A DNA stretch of 25,110 nt from RGIG1995 sp045658315 (GCA_045658315.1 JAZOUV010000080.1:1-25110), one strand, 5' to 3'. Shown: positions 6,153 to 14,887, numbered from the stretch's first letter. The notes: a model not told the origin generated them from the letters alone. A program made the numbers and translations.

Positions 6153-6956
6153 ATGAAGAAAATTTTTAGTTTATTCGCATTAACAGTTTTGCTTACAGCT
6201 ATTTTTGCAGGCTGTGGAAGCAACAATAAGGCAAACGTAACCACAGACGGCTCAACATCAATGAACAAGGTTATTGGTGCTTTGGCAGAAGCTTTTTACG
6301 AAGACAGCGGTATCAATGTAACTTATAATGCAACCGGTTCCGGTGCAGGCATTCAGGCTGTTCAGGAAGGAAGATGCGACATCGGACTTTCAAGCCGTAA
6401 TCTTAAAGATGAAGAAAAAGAAAGCGGTCTTGAAGCAACTGTTATTGCTTATGACGGTATTGCAATTATCGTAAACCCTCAAAACCCTGTAAATGATTTT
6501 GATCTGGAAACAATTGCAAAAATTTATACAGGCGAGATTACCAACTGGAAAGAAGTTGGCGGCAATGATGCTGAAATTGTTCTTATTGGTCGTGAAGCAG
6601 GAAGCGGTACAAGAGACGGATTTGAATCAATTACCGATACAAAAGATAAATGCAATTATCGTCAGGAACTCACTTCAACAGGTGATGTTATCACAACGGT
6701 TGCAAGCAATCCCAATGCAGTAGGTTATGCTTCTCTTGCATCTGTTAAAAACACTGTTAAGGTACTTACTGTTAATGGTATAACAGCAAGTGAAGAAACA
6801 ATCAAAAACGGAAGTTATGTTGTACAGCGTCCCTTTGTTCTTGTAACACGAAAAGATAATGCTCTTTCAGAAAGTGCTCAAAAATTCTTTAATTACATCA
6901 CTTCCGAAGCGGCAAACGAAATAATCAGTGCAGCAGGTGTTGTTCCTGCTAACTAA
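6153..6956 (+). CDS. pstS: Phosphate-binding lipoprotein PstS
   Basis: The substrate-binding protein of the high-affinity phosphate ABC importer, anchored outside the membrane. The 267-residue precursor has a lipoprotein signal with lipobox AIFAGC and acyl-accepting Cys21. Phosphate-binding loops typical of PstS follow: TTDGSTSMNKV, TGSGAGIQAV, and GREAGSGTRDGFE, where Ser, Thr, Arg and Asp side chains hold the anion. AAAGGAG precedes ATG 6153. It is first of seven co-directional genes (pstSCAB-phoU-phoP-phoR) behind a Pho-box-like array. A GC-rich hairpin after its stop would favour more PstS than membrane subunits. Length is normal for Firmicutes. Confidence 0.96.
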   Translation: MKKIFSLFALTVLLTAIFAGCGSNNKANVTTDGSTSMNKVIGALAEAFYEDSGINVTYNATGSGAGIQAVQEGRCDIGLSSRNLKDEEKESGLEATVIAYDGIAIIVNPQNPVNDFDLETIAKIYTGEITNWKEVGGNDAEIVLIGREAGSGTRDGFESITDTKDKCNYRQELTSTGDVITTVASNPNAVGYASLASVKNTVKVLTVNGITASEETIKNGSYVVQRPFVLVTRKDNALSESAQKFFNYITSEAANEIISAAGVVPAN

Positions 6957-6963
6957 GAAATTC

Positions 6964-6997
6964 GGGCGACGGTGCTGATGTGCCGCCGCCGATTTTT
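6964..6997 (+). terminator. GC-rich hairpin between pstS and pstC (partial terminator or mRNA stabiliser)
   Basis: GGCG-A-CGG (6965-6972) pairs with CCG-C-CGCC (6983-6990), leaving one mismatch. The inner TGC/GTG can extend it with wobbles over a TGAT loop, and GATTTTTATT follows. In an AT-rich region this stands out. It probably attenuates read-through or protects the 3' end of pstS mRNA, raising the ratio of binding protein to permease. Confidence 0.65.
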
Positions 6998-7010
6998 ATT
7001 GAGGTTTTAT

Positions 7011-7883
7011 ATGAATAAAAAAAGATTGTTTGAGAATATCATACACGGAATTTTTCTGATACTCGGTCTTATTACTGTTGGATGTGTTTTGTTAATTACA
7101 GTGTACCTTATTATATCGGGCTTACCTGCAATAAAAGAAATAGGTTTAATTGATTTTTTATTTGGAAAAGAATGGGCATCAACAGCTAAAGAACCCCAAT
7201 ATGGCATACTTCCATTTATTCTTACAAGTGTATACGGTACTGCGGGGGCAATATTGATCGGAGTACCTATAGGCTTTTTTACAGCGGTTTATCTTTCAAA
7301 GATTGCAAATAAAAAAGTGCGCTCAGTAGTGGAATCTGCAATTAATCTTCTTGCAGGTATTCCGTCGGTTGTTTACGGACTTGTCGGTATGCTTGTGCTT
7401 GTACCTGCAATCCGAGAAGTTTTTCAAGTTCCCGACGGTGCAAGTTTGCTTGCGGCAATCATTGTTCTTGCTGTAATGATATTACCTAATATTATAAAAG
7501 TATCTGTTACTGCTCTTGATGCTGTCCCGAAAGAATATGAAGATGCTTCCCTTGCATTAGGTGCAACGGCAACAGAAACATATTTCAGAGTTTCTGTGCC
7601 TGCAGCAAAAAGCGGTATAGCTGCAGCCGTTGTGCTTGGTGTTGGACGGGCTATCGGTGAAGCAATGGCAGTTATGATGGTAGCAGGCAATGTATCAAAT
7701 ATGCCTTCTCTGTTTCAGAGCGTTCGTTTTCTTACCACAGCAGTTGCAAGTGAAATGGCATATTCAAGCCCCGGCAGTTTGCAGAGGGATGCTTTGTTCT
7801 CCATCGCACTTGTACTGTTTCTGTTTATTATGCTCATTAATGCTACGCTGAACTTTTTCTTGAAGCGAGATAAGGAGAAATAA
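7011..7883 (+). CDS. pstC: Phosphate ABC transporter permease PstC
   Basis: One of the two membrane subunits of the Pst importer. The 290-residue protein has six predicted membrane segments and the permease-ATPase coupling loop around EYEDASLALGATATETYFRVSVP, where the EAA-type glycine lies. GIPSVVYGLVG and GRAIGEAMAVMMVAGN are PstC/PstA hallmarks. ATG 7011 follows TGAGG with 6-8 nt spacing; an in-frame GTG at 6972 is buried in the pstS-pstC hairpin and is rejected. The stop is directly followed by pstA (1-nt gap), so the two permeases are translated in step. Confidence 0.95.
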   Translation: MNKKRLFENIIHGIFLILGLITVGCVLLITVYLIISGLPAIKEIGLIDFLFGKEWASTAKEPQYGILPFILTSVYGTAGAILIGVPIGFFTAVYLSKIANKKVRSVVESAINLLAGIPSVVYGLVGMLVLVPAIREVFQVPDGASLLAAIIVLAVMILPNIIKVSVTALDAVPKEYEDASLALGATATETYFRVSVPAAKSGIAAAVVLGVGRAIGEAMAVMMVAGNVSNMPSLFQSVRFLTTAVASEMAYSSPGSLQRDALFSIALVLFLFIMLINATLNFFLKRDKEK

Positions 7884-7884
7884 G

Positions 7885-8727
7885 ATGAATAACAAAAGAA
7901 AATTATATATCGTCTTAATGCGTGGCTTAATGTTAATATCTACCGTTTTGACAGTGGCACTTGTACTCTTTCTTATGGGTTATGTTTTAGTTAAGGGGCT
8001 TCCCAATATATCATGGGAATTGCTTTCCACAAAACCAAGTTATTTAACTGAAAGAATCGGTATTTTACCTGATATACTCAATACTGTTTATATTGTACTT
8101 TCTACATTAGTGATTGTATTACCTCTCGGTGTAGGTGCAGCAATATATCTTACAGAATATGCTAAAAACAAAAAGTTAGTTACAATGATTGAATATGCTT
8201 CAGAAACACTTTCAGGTATTCCGTCAATAATATATGGTCTTGTAGGTATGTTGCTGTTTTCAAACAATTTCGGAACAAGTCTTATTGCGGGTGCTATGAC
8301 ACTCGTTATTATGAACCTGCCTACCGTAATGCGTACAACACAGGAAAGCTTGAAAACTGTTCCGCAAAGCTACCGTGAAGGAGCTTTTGGCCTTGGTGCA
8401 GGCAAATGGCGTGTGATTCGCACCGTAGTTCTTCCCGGGTGTGTTGACGGTGTGATAACTGGATGCATTTTATCAGTCGGCAGAATACTCGGAGAATCTG
8501 CAGCATTGCTATTTACTGCAGGATTTGCTCACGCTCTTAATGGCATTTTTGAAGGACTTGCAAGTCCGGGTGCTACTCTTACTGTTGCACTTTATGTATA
8601 TGCAAAAGAAGAAGGCGAATTCGGTGTTGCTTTCGCAATTGCGGCAATTCTCATGATTTTGACACTACTTATAAATTTATCTGCCACAGCGGTAGGAAAA
8701 TATTTTTCTAAAAGGAGAAGCTTATGA
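7885..8727 (+). CDS. pstA: Phosphate ABC transporter permease PstA
   Basis: The second membrane subunit of the Pst importer, 280 residues, partner of PstC. It shows a long first membrane helix (about residues 9-33), LPLGVGAAIYLTEYAK, GIPSIIYGLVGM, the coupling loop SYREGAFGLGAGKWRVIRTVVLP, and GRILGESAALLFTAG, all conserved in PstA. AAGGAGA sits at the end of pstC before ATG 7885. Its stop TGA overlaps the pstB start in ATGA (8724-8727), which suggests translational coupling of permease and ATPase. Confidence 0.95.
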   Translation: MNNKRKLYIVLMRGLMLISTVLTVALVLFLMGYVLVKGLPNISWELLSTKPSYLTERIGILPDILNTVYIVLSTLVIVLPLGVGAAIYLTEYAKNKKLVTMIEYASETLSGIPSIIYGLVGMLLFSNNFGTSLIAGAMTLVIMNLPTVMRTTQESLKTVPQSYREGAFGLGAGKWRVIRTVVLPGCVDGVITGCILSVGRILGESAALLFTAGFAHALNGIFEGLASPGATLTVALYVYAKEEGEFGVAFAIAAILMILTLLINLSATAVGKYFSKRRSL

Positions 8728-9479
8728 GCGAAATAATGACTGCAAAAGATTTGTGCTTGTGGTATGGAGAAAATCAGGCTTTAAAGAATATAAATATATC
8801 AATTCCCGACAAGAGCATTACAGCTCTTATCGGTCCTTCGGGTTGCGGTAAATCAACCTTTCTTAAAACTCTTAACCGTATGAATGACCTTATACCAACC
8901 GTTAAAATCGAGGGTGAAGTTTCATATAACGGAAGAAACATTTTTGACAAAGATGTAGATGTAAATGAACTTCGTCGTGATATTGGCATGGTATTCCAAA
9001 AGCCTAATCCGTTTCCGATGAGCATTTATGATAATATTGCATACGGTCCCCGTACACACGGAATCACTAGTAAGGTAAAGCTTGATGAAATCGTAGAAAA
9101 AGCTCTTAAAGATGCAGCAATATGGGATGAAGTAAAGGACAGACTCAAGAAAAATGCTCTCGGTCTTTCAGGCGGTCAGCAGCAGCGTCTTTGTATTGCT
9201 CGTGCTCTTGCAGTAGAGCCCAAAGTGTTGCTTATGGATGAGCCTACGTCAGCTCTTGACCCGATTTCAACTTCCAGAATTGAAGAACTTGCATTGCAAT
9301 TAAAAGAAAAGTATACTATAATCATAGTTACTCATAATATGCAGCAAGCAGTTCGTATTTCCGATAATACAGCATTCTTCCTTCTTGGTGAGTTAATTGA
9401 AGTTGATGAAACAGAGAAATTGTTCTCACAACCCGCAGATAAACGTACTGAAGATTATATTACGGGAAGGTTTGGATAA
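8724..9479 (+). CDS. pstB: Phosphate ABC transporter ATPase PstB
   Basis: The cytoplasmic ATP-hydrolysing subunit of the Pst importer (251 residues, normal). It has Walker A GPSGCGKST (about 35-43), the Q-loop in VFQKPNPFPMSIYDN typical of PstB, signature LSGGQQQRL, Walker B VLLMDEPTSALDP, and the switch histidine in IIIVTHNMQQA. PstB is also thought to take part, with PhoU and PhoR, in signalling phosphate status. AAAGGAG precedes ATG 8724, which overlaps the end of pstA; phoU follows 1 nt after the stop. Confidence 0.97.
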   Translation: MSEIMTAKDLCLWYGENQALKNINISIPDKSITALIGPSGCGKSTFLKTLNRMNDLIPTVKIEGEVSYNGRNIFDKDVDVNELRRDIGMVFQKPNPFPMSIYDNIAYGPRTHGITSKVKLDEIVEKALKDAAIWDEVKDRLKKNALGLSGGQQQRLCIARALAVEPKVLLMDEPTSALDPISTSRIEELALQLKEKYTIIIVTHNMQQAVRISDNTAFFLLGELIEVDETEKLFSQPADKRTEDYITGRFG

Positions 9480-9480
9480 T

Positions 9481-10125
9481 ATGAGAAGCAGATTTGATGA
9501 GCAACTTGGCTTGCTGAATAAAAAGATGATTGAAATGGGTGCACAGTGCGAAGAACTTATTGCTATTGTTGCACGAGCTTTGTTAAACGGTGATTTGGAA
9601 AGTGCTGAAAAAGCAAAATCACAAGGTCACGAAATTGACCGTATGGAAAGAGAAATTGAAACCATTTGTCTCAAGCTCTTGCTTCAGCAGCAGCCTGTCG
9701 CAAAAGATCTTCGTGTAATTTCGGCAGCTCTTAAAATGATAACTGATATGGAAAGAATCGGAGACCAGGCAGAAGATATTGCAGAGATTATTCCTTTTCT
9801 TAATGGTAAAACAGGTGCTGAATTTGATGATTTCAAGCTTATGGCTGAAGCAACTTGTAAAATGGTAACTGACAGTATCGATGCCTATGTAAGACAGGAT
9901 GTTAAGCTTGCAAAATCCGTTCTTAAGCATGACGATATAGTTGATGATGCTTTCATAAAAATGAAAGATACTTTAATTAAAATGATTGCCGATAACAATG
10001 CGGATGGTGAATATGCCATTGACCTGCTTATGATAGCAAAATACTTTGAACGTATCGGTGACCACGCAACCAATATAGCAGAATGGGTTGAATTTTCTGT
10101 AACAGGTGTTCATAAAGGAGGGTAA
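9481..10125 (+). CDS. phoU: Phosphate signalling protein PhoU
   Basis: A 214-residue all-helical protein with two PhoU repeats. Metal-binding/acidic motifs appear as EIDRMEREIE, MERIGDQAEDIAE and FERIGDHATNIAEW; the E-R-I-G-D pattern in both halves is the family mark. PhoU damps phosphate uptake and links PstB to the sensor PhoR when phosphate is plentiful. ATG 9481 lies just after the pstB stop, preceded by GGGAAGG; a reading that starts at 9397 lies inside pstB in another frame and is not used. Its place between the transporter and phoP-phoR fits the signalling role. Confidence 0.95.
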   Translation: MRSRFDEQLGLLNKKMIEMGAQCEELIAIVARALLNGDLESAEKAKSQGHEIDRMEREIETICLKLLLQQQPVAKDLRVISAALKMITDMERIGDQAEDIAEIIPFLNGKTGAEFDDFKLMAEATCKMVTDSIDAYVRQDVKLAKSVLKHDDIVDDAFIKMKDTLIKMIADNNADGEYAIDLLMIAKYFERIGDHATNIAEWVEFSVTGVHKGG

Positions 10126-10128
10126 TTT

Positions 10129-10803
10129 ATGATTTGGTGTGTTGACGACGACAATACTATCCGAGAAATAGAGATTTACACTTTAGAGCAAACGGGATTT
10201 AATGCCCGTGGATTTGCTGACGGTGTTTCTATGCTGGAGGCTCTTAAAACTGAAATCCCCGAGCTTATCATTCTTGATATTATGATGCCTGAGATTGACG
10301 GTATTGAAGTTTTGAAAAGACTTCGTTCAGAATCCAACTATAAGGATATTCCCGTTATTATGGCAACTGCCAAGGGTACTGAAATGGACAAAATCGGCGG
10401 ACTTAATTCAGGTGCGGATGACTATCTCGTTAAGCCTTTTGGCGTTATGGAAATGGTTGCTCGTGTAAATGCAGTTCTTCGTCGCACAACAAAAGTAGTT
10501 CCGACTGATGATACAACTGTTGGAGCAATTACTCTTAAAGAGAAAGAGCATAAAGTAATTGTTGAAGGCAAAAAAGTTGAACTTACTCATAAAGAGTTTG
10601 AGATATTAAAACTTTTCACGGAGAATCCGGGCATAGTATTTTCAAGAGATAAGCTTATGACTGAAATATGGGGTGTGGATTACATAGGTGAAACCCGTAC
10701 TGTTGATATGCACATTAAAACTCTCCGTCAGAAGCTTGGCAGCGCAGGAGGTCAGATAAAAACAGTAATCGGTGTCGGTTACAGATTGGAGAACGAAGTA
10801 TGA
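10129..10803 (+). CDS. phoP: Response regulator, OmpR/PhoP family
   Basis: A 224-residue regulator. The receiver domain (about 1-115) has acidic residues D6-D8, the phosphorylation site D50 in IILDIMMP, and K102 in VKPFG. A winged-helix DNA-binding domain (about 125-224) ends with YIGETRTVDMHIKTLRQKLG and VIGVGYRLE, typical of OmpR-type regulators. AAAGGAGG precedes ATG 10129. phoR overlaps its end by ATGA. Its position in the pst operon and the TTTTACA array upstream of pstS make it the likely phosphate-starvation activator. The clades called PhoB and PhoP cannot be separated by eye, but Firmicutes usage is PhoP. Confidence 0.93.
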   Translation: MIWCVDDDNTIREIEIYTLEQTGFNARGFADGVSMLEALKTEIPELIILDIMMPEIDGIEVLKRLRSESNYKDIPVIMATAKGTEMDKIGGLNSGADDYLVKPFGVMEMVARVNAVLRRTTKVVPTDDTTVGAITLKEKEHKVIVEGKKVELTHKEFEILKLFTENPGIVFSRDKLMTEIWGVDYIGETRTVDMHIKTLRQKLGSAGGQIKTVIGVGYRLENEV

Positions 10804-12446
10804 GAAAAAAGATATTTCGCTCCATTTTCACAGTAGCGTTAGTTGTTTTGCTCGCAAGTATCGGTATTGCAACAAGTTTTCTTTATAACCATTTCAATAC
10901 TTCGCAGCAAAATCAGTTGCAGGCGGAACTTCTCCTTGTTGCTGATACGGTTAACGAGGTAGGTATTGAATATTTTGAAACTTTTGATTCAAGTATTTTC
11001 CGTTTTACAGTTATTGATGCAGACGGTAATGTTCTTTATGATACCCAAGCAATCCCCAATGAAATGGAAAATCACGCCGACAGAGAAGAAATCGTTGAAG
11101 CATTTCAAAGCGGTAAAGGAAGCAGCGCAAGAACATCTTCAACTCTTACAGAAAAGACTTTTTACGAGGCGGTTTTACTTGAAAGCGGTGATGTTCTTCG
11201 TGTTTCAGTAAATCAACTCACCATAGGCGCTCTTATCATTGGTATGCTTCCGGCAATTTTTGTTATTATGCTTATTGCAACCGTTGTTGCTGTTTTCCTT
11301 TCTCTCACAATGGCAAAACAAGTTACTAAACCACTTATGAACCTTGACCTTGAACATCCTGCCGAGAATGTGGCTTATGAAGAACTTACACCAATACTTG
11401 CAAAATTACACAAACAACACAAGCAAATCAAAAAGCAAACGAAATCAATCCGTCGCAAGTCAGAAGAGTTTGACCAGATTGTATCATCAATGAATGAAGG
11501 TCTTGTTCTACTTGATGAGCATGCTATGGTTCTGAGTATGAATCAGGCGGCAAAGAAAATTTTCAGTGTCAGCAAGGATGTTAAGGGTGACGACTTCCTT
11601 TTGTATGACCGCACAAGTAAAATGAGTAAAGCAATTGGGGAAGCTCTTGAAGAAAAGCACTCTGAATACACCGAAGAACGAAACGGTTCTGTATATCAGT
11701 TTACAGTTAATCCTATTGAATCATCAGGTAAGGTACTGGGTGTAATCATACTTGTTTTTGATGTAACTGACCGTGCGTTTGCTGAACGTAACCGTCAGGA
11801 ATTTACGGCAAATGTTACACATGAACTTAAAACTCCTCTTCAGTCTATTATCGGAAGCGCAGAACTTCTTGAAACAGGTCTTGTAAAAAACGAAGACAAA
11901 GGAAAATTTATCGGAAACATCCGAAAAGAAGCATCAAGACTGGTTACTCTTATAAATGATATTATACGCTTGTCACAACTTGATGAAAAAACAGAAGTTG
12001 CAATGGAACAGGTTGAACTTAAAGAGGTTGTCGATGAAGTTGCAGATGTTCTTGCTTCTTCAGCAAACAAGAAAAATGTCAGCTTTGAGGTAGAGGGTGA
12101 ACCTTGCACCGTTTTGGGTGTCAGGCGATATGTTTATGAAATAATCTACAATCTTTGTGACAATGCAATTCAGTATAATGTTGACGGCGGTAAGGTAACA
12201 GTAAAACTTTCAAAGGAAGCGGAACGAGTAAAGATTTCTGTTATTGACACAGGTATAGGTATTTCCCCTGAACATCACAGACGCATTTTTGAACGCTTTT
12301 ACCGTGTTGACAAAAGCCGTTCTAAAGAAACGGGAGGAACAGGTCTCGGTCTTTCTATTGTAAAGCATGCGGTTCAATTTCATAACGGTAGTGTATCGCT
12401 TAAAAGTGAAGTTGGAAAAGGTACAACAGTTACAGTCGAAATTTAA
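10800..12446 (+). CDS. phoR: Sensor histidine kinase PhoR
   Basis: A 548-residue membrane sensor. Membrane segments lie at about 8-28 and 142-170, enclosing an extracytoplasmic loop of some 110 residues. After a short linker with coiled-coil character (HKQHKQIKKQTKSIRRK), where a HAMP domain is degenerate or absent, comes a PAS-like domain (about 225-325). HisKA follows with the phospho-accepting H341 in NVTHELKTPLQ, then the ATPase domain with YNLCDNAIQYN (N box), DTGIGISP (G1), FYRVDKSRS (F box) and GGTGLGLSIVKH (G2). It should phosphorylate PhoP. ATG 10800 overlaps the phoP stop as ATGA, so the pair is coupled. A strong terminator closes the operon 3 nt later. Confidence 0.94.
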   Translation: MRKKIFRSIFTVALVVLLASIGIATSFLYNHFNTSQQNQLQAELLLVADTVNEVGIEYFETFDSSIFRFTVIDADGNVLYDTQAIPNEMENHADREEIVEAFQSGKGSSARTSSTLTEKTFYEAVLLESGDVLRVSVNQLTIGALIIGMLPAIFVIMLIATVVAVFLSLTMAKQVTKPLMNLDLEHPAENVAYEELTPILAKLHKQHKQIKKQTKSIRRKSEEFDQIVSSMNEGLVLLDEHAMVLSMNQAAKKIFSVSKDVKGDDFLLYDRTSKMSKAIGEALEEKHSEYTEERNGSVYQFTVNPIESSGKVLGVIILVFDVTDRAFAERNRQEFTANVTHELKTPLQSIIGSAELLETGLVKNEDKGKFIGNIRKEASRLVTLINDIIRLSQLDEKTEVAMEQVELKEVVDEVADVLASSANKKNVSFEVEGEPCTVLGVRRYVYEIIYNLCDNAIQYNVDGGKVTVKLSKEAERVKISVIDTGIGISPEHHRRIFERFYRVDKSRSKETGGTGLGLSIVKHAVQFHNGSVSLKSEVGKGTTVTVEI

Positions 12447-12479
12447 AAAGGTGTCGGTTTTTGAACCGACACCTTTTTC
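12445..12479. terminator. Bidirectional terminator between phoR and the AraC-type gene
   Basis: AGGTGTCGGTT (12449-12459) pairs perfectly with AACCGACACCT (12464-12474) over a TTTG loop. TTTTCT follows on the plus strand and CCTTTTTAAATTT on the minus strand, so it ends both converging transcripts. Confidence 0.93.
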
Positions 12480-12518
12480 TGTTGCATAAAAATCAAAGCT
12501 CGCAAACGTTAAGTTCTT

Positions 12519-13397
12519 TTACTTAACAGCCGTCTTGTTATCTTGCGTGTTTTTATCCCTGTTTTTATATTCCGTCGGTGACATTCCTGTGCGATTTTTA
12601 AAAATACGGCTGAAATACATAGAGTTATCATATCCGACAGCTGCTGCAATTTGCGATACATTATAATCTGTTGTTTCAATCATATTCATTGCATTTGTTA
12701 TCCGAAGAGAAACGATATATTGAAGAGGTGTGAATTTGGTTATCTTTTTAAAGCTTTGAGTAAACCAATTTGCCGTCATGCCGTGTTCCTTGGCGTAATC
12801 TTCTATAACGATTGTTTCATTGTAGTGTTCATTAAAATAGTGAGCAGCTTTTTCAACTTCATCCAACATTTCTGTTCCGACCTTATTTCCTTCTACAAGA
12901 TAACGGTTAATGATAAGGAAAATGTGTCTGAGATTCATATTTAAAAGGTCTTCGTAGTTAACACGCATCAACTGCAATTCCTGAATCATTTGTCTGAACA
13001 ACCATTGATAGTCAGGTGAGGTGCCGGTAAAAAACACATTTTCGTTTTTGGGCATTCGGTAATAATCCAACAACAAATCCACATCAGAACCGGTAAAATG
13101 AACCCAGTAGGTTTCGGGTTTATCTGCAGCATACAGATAATACATTTGTGTTTCACCCGGGCGAAAGAGAACCATATTTCCTTTTGGAATTATTCTTTCG
13201 GTGTTATCAAAAATAAAGTGTACTTTTCCCGATGCAACATAAAGAAGCTGATAATCACCTCTGCCGTTGGGTCGCTCTGTTTCTATAACTCTGCTTGTAT
13301 GTACTCTGTAATATCCTGCAGCGGTAACGATAATAGGTTTACTTGAATCTACAATATCCTCATGCTCTTCGCCTAAATAAGCTAAGTTTGTATACAT
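12519..13397 (-). CDS. AraC-family regulator, probably of the lactose/galactose operon
   Basis: A 292-residue regulator. The N-terminal half (about 20-165) looks like an AraC-type cupin sugar-binding domain (GRGDYQLLYVASGKVHFIF, IPKGNMVLFRPGETQMYYL, WVHFTG). The C-terminal 100 residues carry two helix-turn-helix motifs, ending AAAVGYDNSMYFSRIFKNRTGMSPTEYKN, the AraC signature. GGAGG stands only 4 nt before ATG 13397, a tight spacing; the ATG next to GGAGG is out of frame. Its promoter (13443-13470) points away from the galK promoter, and the shared space holds an inverted repeat at 13491-13509. Regulation of galK-galT-symporter-lacZ is inferred from this arrangement. The inducer is unknown. 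Confidence 0.9.
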   Translation of the reverse strand: MYTNLAYLGEEHEDIVDSSKPIIVTAAGYYRVHTSRVIETERPNGRGDYQLLYVASGKVHFIFDNTERIIPKGNMVLFRPGETQMYYLYAADKPETYWVHFTGSDVDLLLDYYRMPKNENVFFTGTSPDYQWLFRQMIQELQLMRVNYEDLLNMNLRHIFLIINRYLVEGNKVGTEMLDEVEKAAHYFNEHYNETIVIEDYAKEHGMTANWFTQSFKKITKFTPLQYIVSLRITNAMNMIETTDYNVSQIAAAVGYDNSMYFSRIFKNRTGMSPTEYKNRDKNTQDNKTAVK

Positions 13398-13442
13398 ACA
13401 TCCTCCATTTCGGCATTAAACCATAATTATGACTTTAAATAT

Positions 13443-13470
13443 ATTATACATAAAACCCTGGACTTTTCAA
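13443..13470 (-). promoter_or_regulatory. Promoter of the AraC-type gene
   Basis: On the minus strand TTGAAA (13470-13465), 16-nt spacer, TATAAT (13448-13443). It lies about 45 nt before the start codon at 13397. A short GTGA-ATAA-TCAC palindrome (13471-13482) abuts the -35. Confidence 0.7.
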
Positions 13471-13490
13471 GTGAATAATCACGTTTTGTG

Positions 13491-13509
13491 CATAAACAAA
13501 AAGTTTATG
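13491..13509. promoter_or_regulatory. Inverted repeat upstream of the galK promoter (candidate operator)
   Basis: CATAAAC (13491-13497), AAAAA, GTTTATG (13503-13509): a perfect 7-bp inverted repeat with a 5-nt centre. It ends 4 nt before the galK -35, where a class II activator would bind. The divergent AraC-type protein is the obvious candidate. Confidence 0.6.
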
Positions 13510-13513
13510 TTCA

Positions 13514-13542
13514 TTGAGGGAATTAAAACATTGTGATAGAAT
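13514..13542 (+). promoter_or_regulatory. Promoter of galK-galT-symporter-lacZ
   Basis: TTGAGG (13514-13519), 17-nt spacer, TAGAAT (13537-13542). The -35 is weak, consistent with a need for an activator. The start codon of galK is about 48 nt downstream of the -10. Confidence 0.65.
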
Positions 13543-13589
13543 CAAGGTGAAATCAGTCGAATTAAATCTTAAACGGAAGGAAAATTGTT

Positions 13590-14870
13590 ATGAATATTTT
13601 GGATTGTTTAAAAGAAATTCAAAGCGAAAAAGCCAGAAACACTTTTGCTTATCTTTACGGTGACGATCCCAAAACAATCGAAGTCCAAACTGAACGATAC
13701 AAAGCGGCAGTTGAGTCTTTTCGAGATTATTTTCCTTCACGCACAGATATAAATATATATTCTGCCCCGGGCAGAACAGAAATAGGCGGAAACCATACTG
13801 ACCACCAATGCGGCTGTGTATTAGCGGGTGCGGTAAATTTGGATATAATTGCTGTTGCAGCTTTTCATAATGACGGTGTTGTACGAGTCAAATCAAAAGG
13901 TTATATGCTTTCGGAAATAAAAATTGAACCGTTTGTTCCCGACGATAGGGATGACGGAACTACGGCAATGGTTAAAGGCATTATTTCAAAGTTTTCCCAA
14001 ATGGGAATTGATGTTAAAGGCTTTGATATGTACCTAACCTCTGATGTAGTCAGCGGAGGCGGAATCTCATCTTCTGCAGCATTTGAAACTGTAATTGCAA
14101 CAGCAATAAACAGCCATTATAACCAAGGTAAATGCAGTCCGTTTGAAATTGCAAAAATCGGATGGTTTGCAGAAAATAAATTCTTTGGGAAAAAATGCGG
14201 TTTACTTGACCAAACGGTATCATCCTACGGCGGTCTTGTTACGGTGGATTTTGCCAACGAAGATAACCCTGAAATAGAACATATCGTATTTGATTTTCAA
14301 AAAGCAGGATACACTCTCTGCATAGTTGATACAAACAGCAGTCATGAAAATCTGACAGACGACTATGTTGAGATTAGAAAAGATATGAAAGAGGTTGCCG
14401 ACTACTTTGACCGTAATGTTTTAAGTGAAGTTGAAGAAAAAGTATTTTATTCCTGCTTTAAAAATATGAGAGATTTTTGCTCTGACCGTGCAATACTCAG
14501 AGCTATGCATTTCTTTGATGAAACAAAACGAGCAAAGCAGGAAGCTGAGGCGCTGAAGAAAAATGATACTGATTTGTTCCTCAGATTAGTAAATATGTCA
14601 GGAGAATCCTCAGCAAATTTACTTCAGAATCTGTACTCGGTCAAAACACCGACAAACCAAGCCATACCGTTAGCTTTAGCACTGAGCAAACACATATTAA
14701 AAGGTGCAGGAGCAGTCAGAGTTCATGGCGGTGGCTTCGGAGGAACAATACAGGCTTTTGTTCCAAACGAAATGGTAAAACAATATAAAGAAGAAATAGA
14801 AAGAGTGTTTGGTGACGGAACATGTCATCAAATGAGAATCAGACCGGTTGGCGGTATTGAAATTTTATAA
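13590..14870 (+). CDS. galK: Galactokinase
   Basis: Phosphorylates galactose to galactose 1-phosphate with ATP, the first Leloir step in the cytoplasm. The 426-residue protein has the GHMP-kinase layout. The sugar-binding signature is YSAPGRTEIGGNHTDHQ (about 58-73). The phosphate loop is SGGGISSSAAFE (about 155-166), and GAGAVRVHGGGFGGTIQAF lies near the end. It is somewhat longer than E. coli GalK (382), as in other clostridial forms. CGGAAGG precedes ATG 13590. It is the first gene of the operon, with galT following after 17 nt. No aldose epimerase (galM) or galE is in the window. Confidence 0.96.
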   Translation: MNILDCLKEIQSEKARNTFAYLYGDDPKTIEVQTERYKAAVESFRDYFPSRTDINIYSAPGRTEIGGNHTDHQCGCVLAGAVNLDIIAVAAFHNDGVVRVKSKGYMLSEIKIEPFVPDDRDDGTTAMVKGIISKFSQMGIDVKGFDMYLTSDVVSGGGISSSAAFETVIATAINSHYNQGKCSPFEIAKIGWFAENKFFGKKCGLLDQTVSSYGGLVTVDFANEDNPEIEHIVFDFQKAGYTLCIVDTNSSHENLTDDYVEIRKDMKEVADYFDRNVLSEVEEKVFYSCFKNMRDFCSDRAILRAMHFFDETKRAKQEAEALKKNDTDLFLRLVNMSGESSANLLQNLYSVKTPTNQAIPLALALSKHILKGAGAVRVHGGGFGGTIQAFVPNEMVKQYKEEIERVFGDGTCHQMRIRPVGGIEIL

Positions 14871-14887
14871 GATTGGAGGTGAAAAAA

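Noticed and set aside
6972..7010. GTG 6972 as start of pstC, adding 13 residues
   Set aside because: It lies inside the GC-rich hairpin and has no ribosome site; TGAGG precedes ATG 7011 properly.
9397..9480. Longer phoU starting inside pstB
   Set aside because: The extension is out-of-frame pstB sequence; ATG 9481 follows pstB directly and begins at the conserved PhoU N-terminus.
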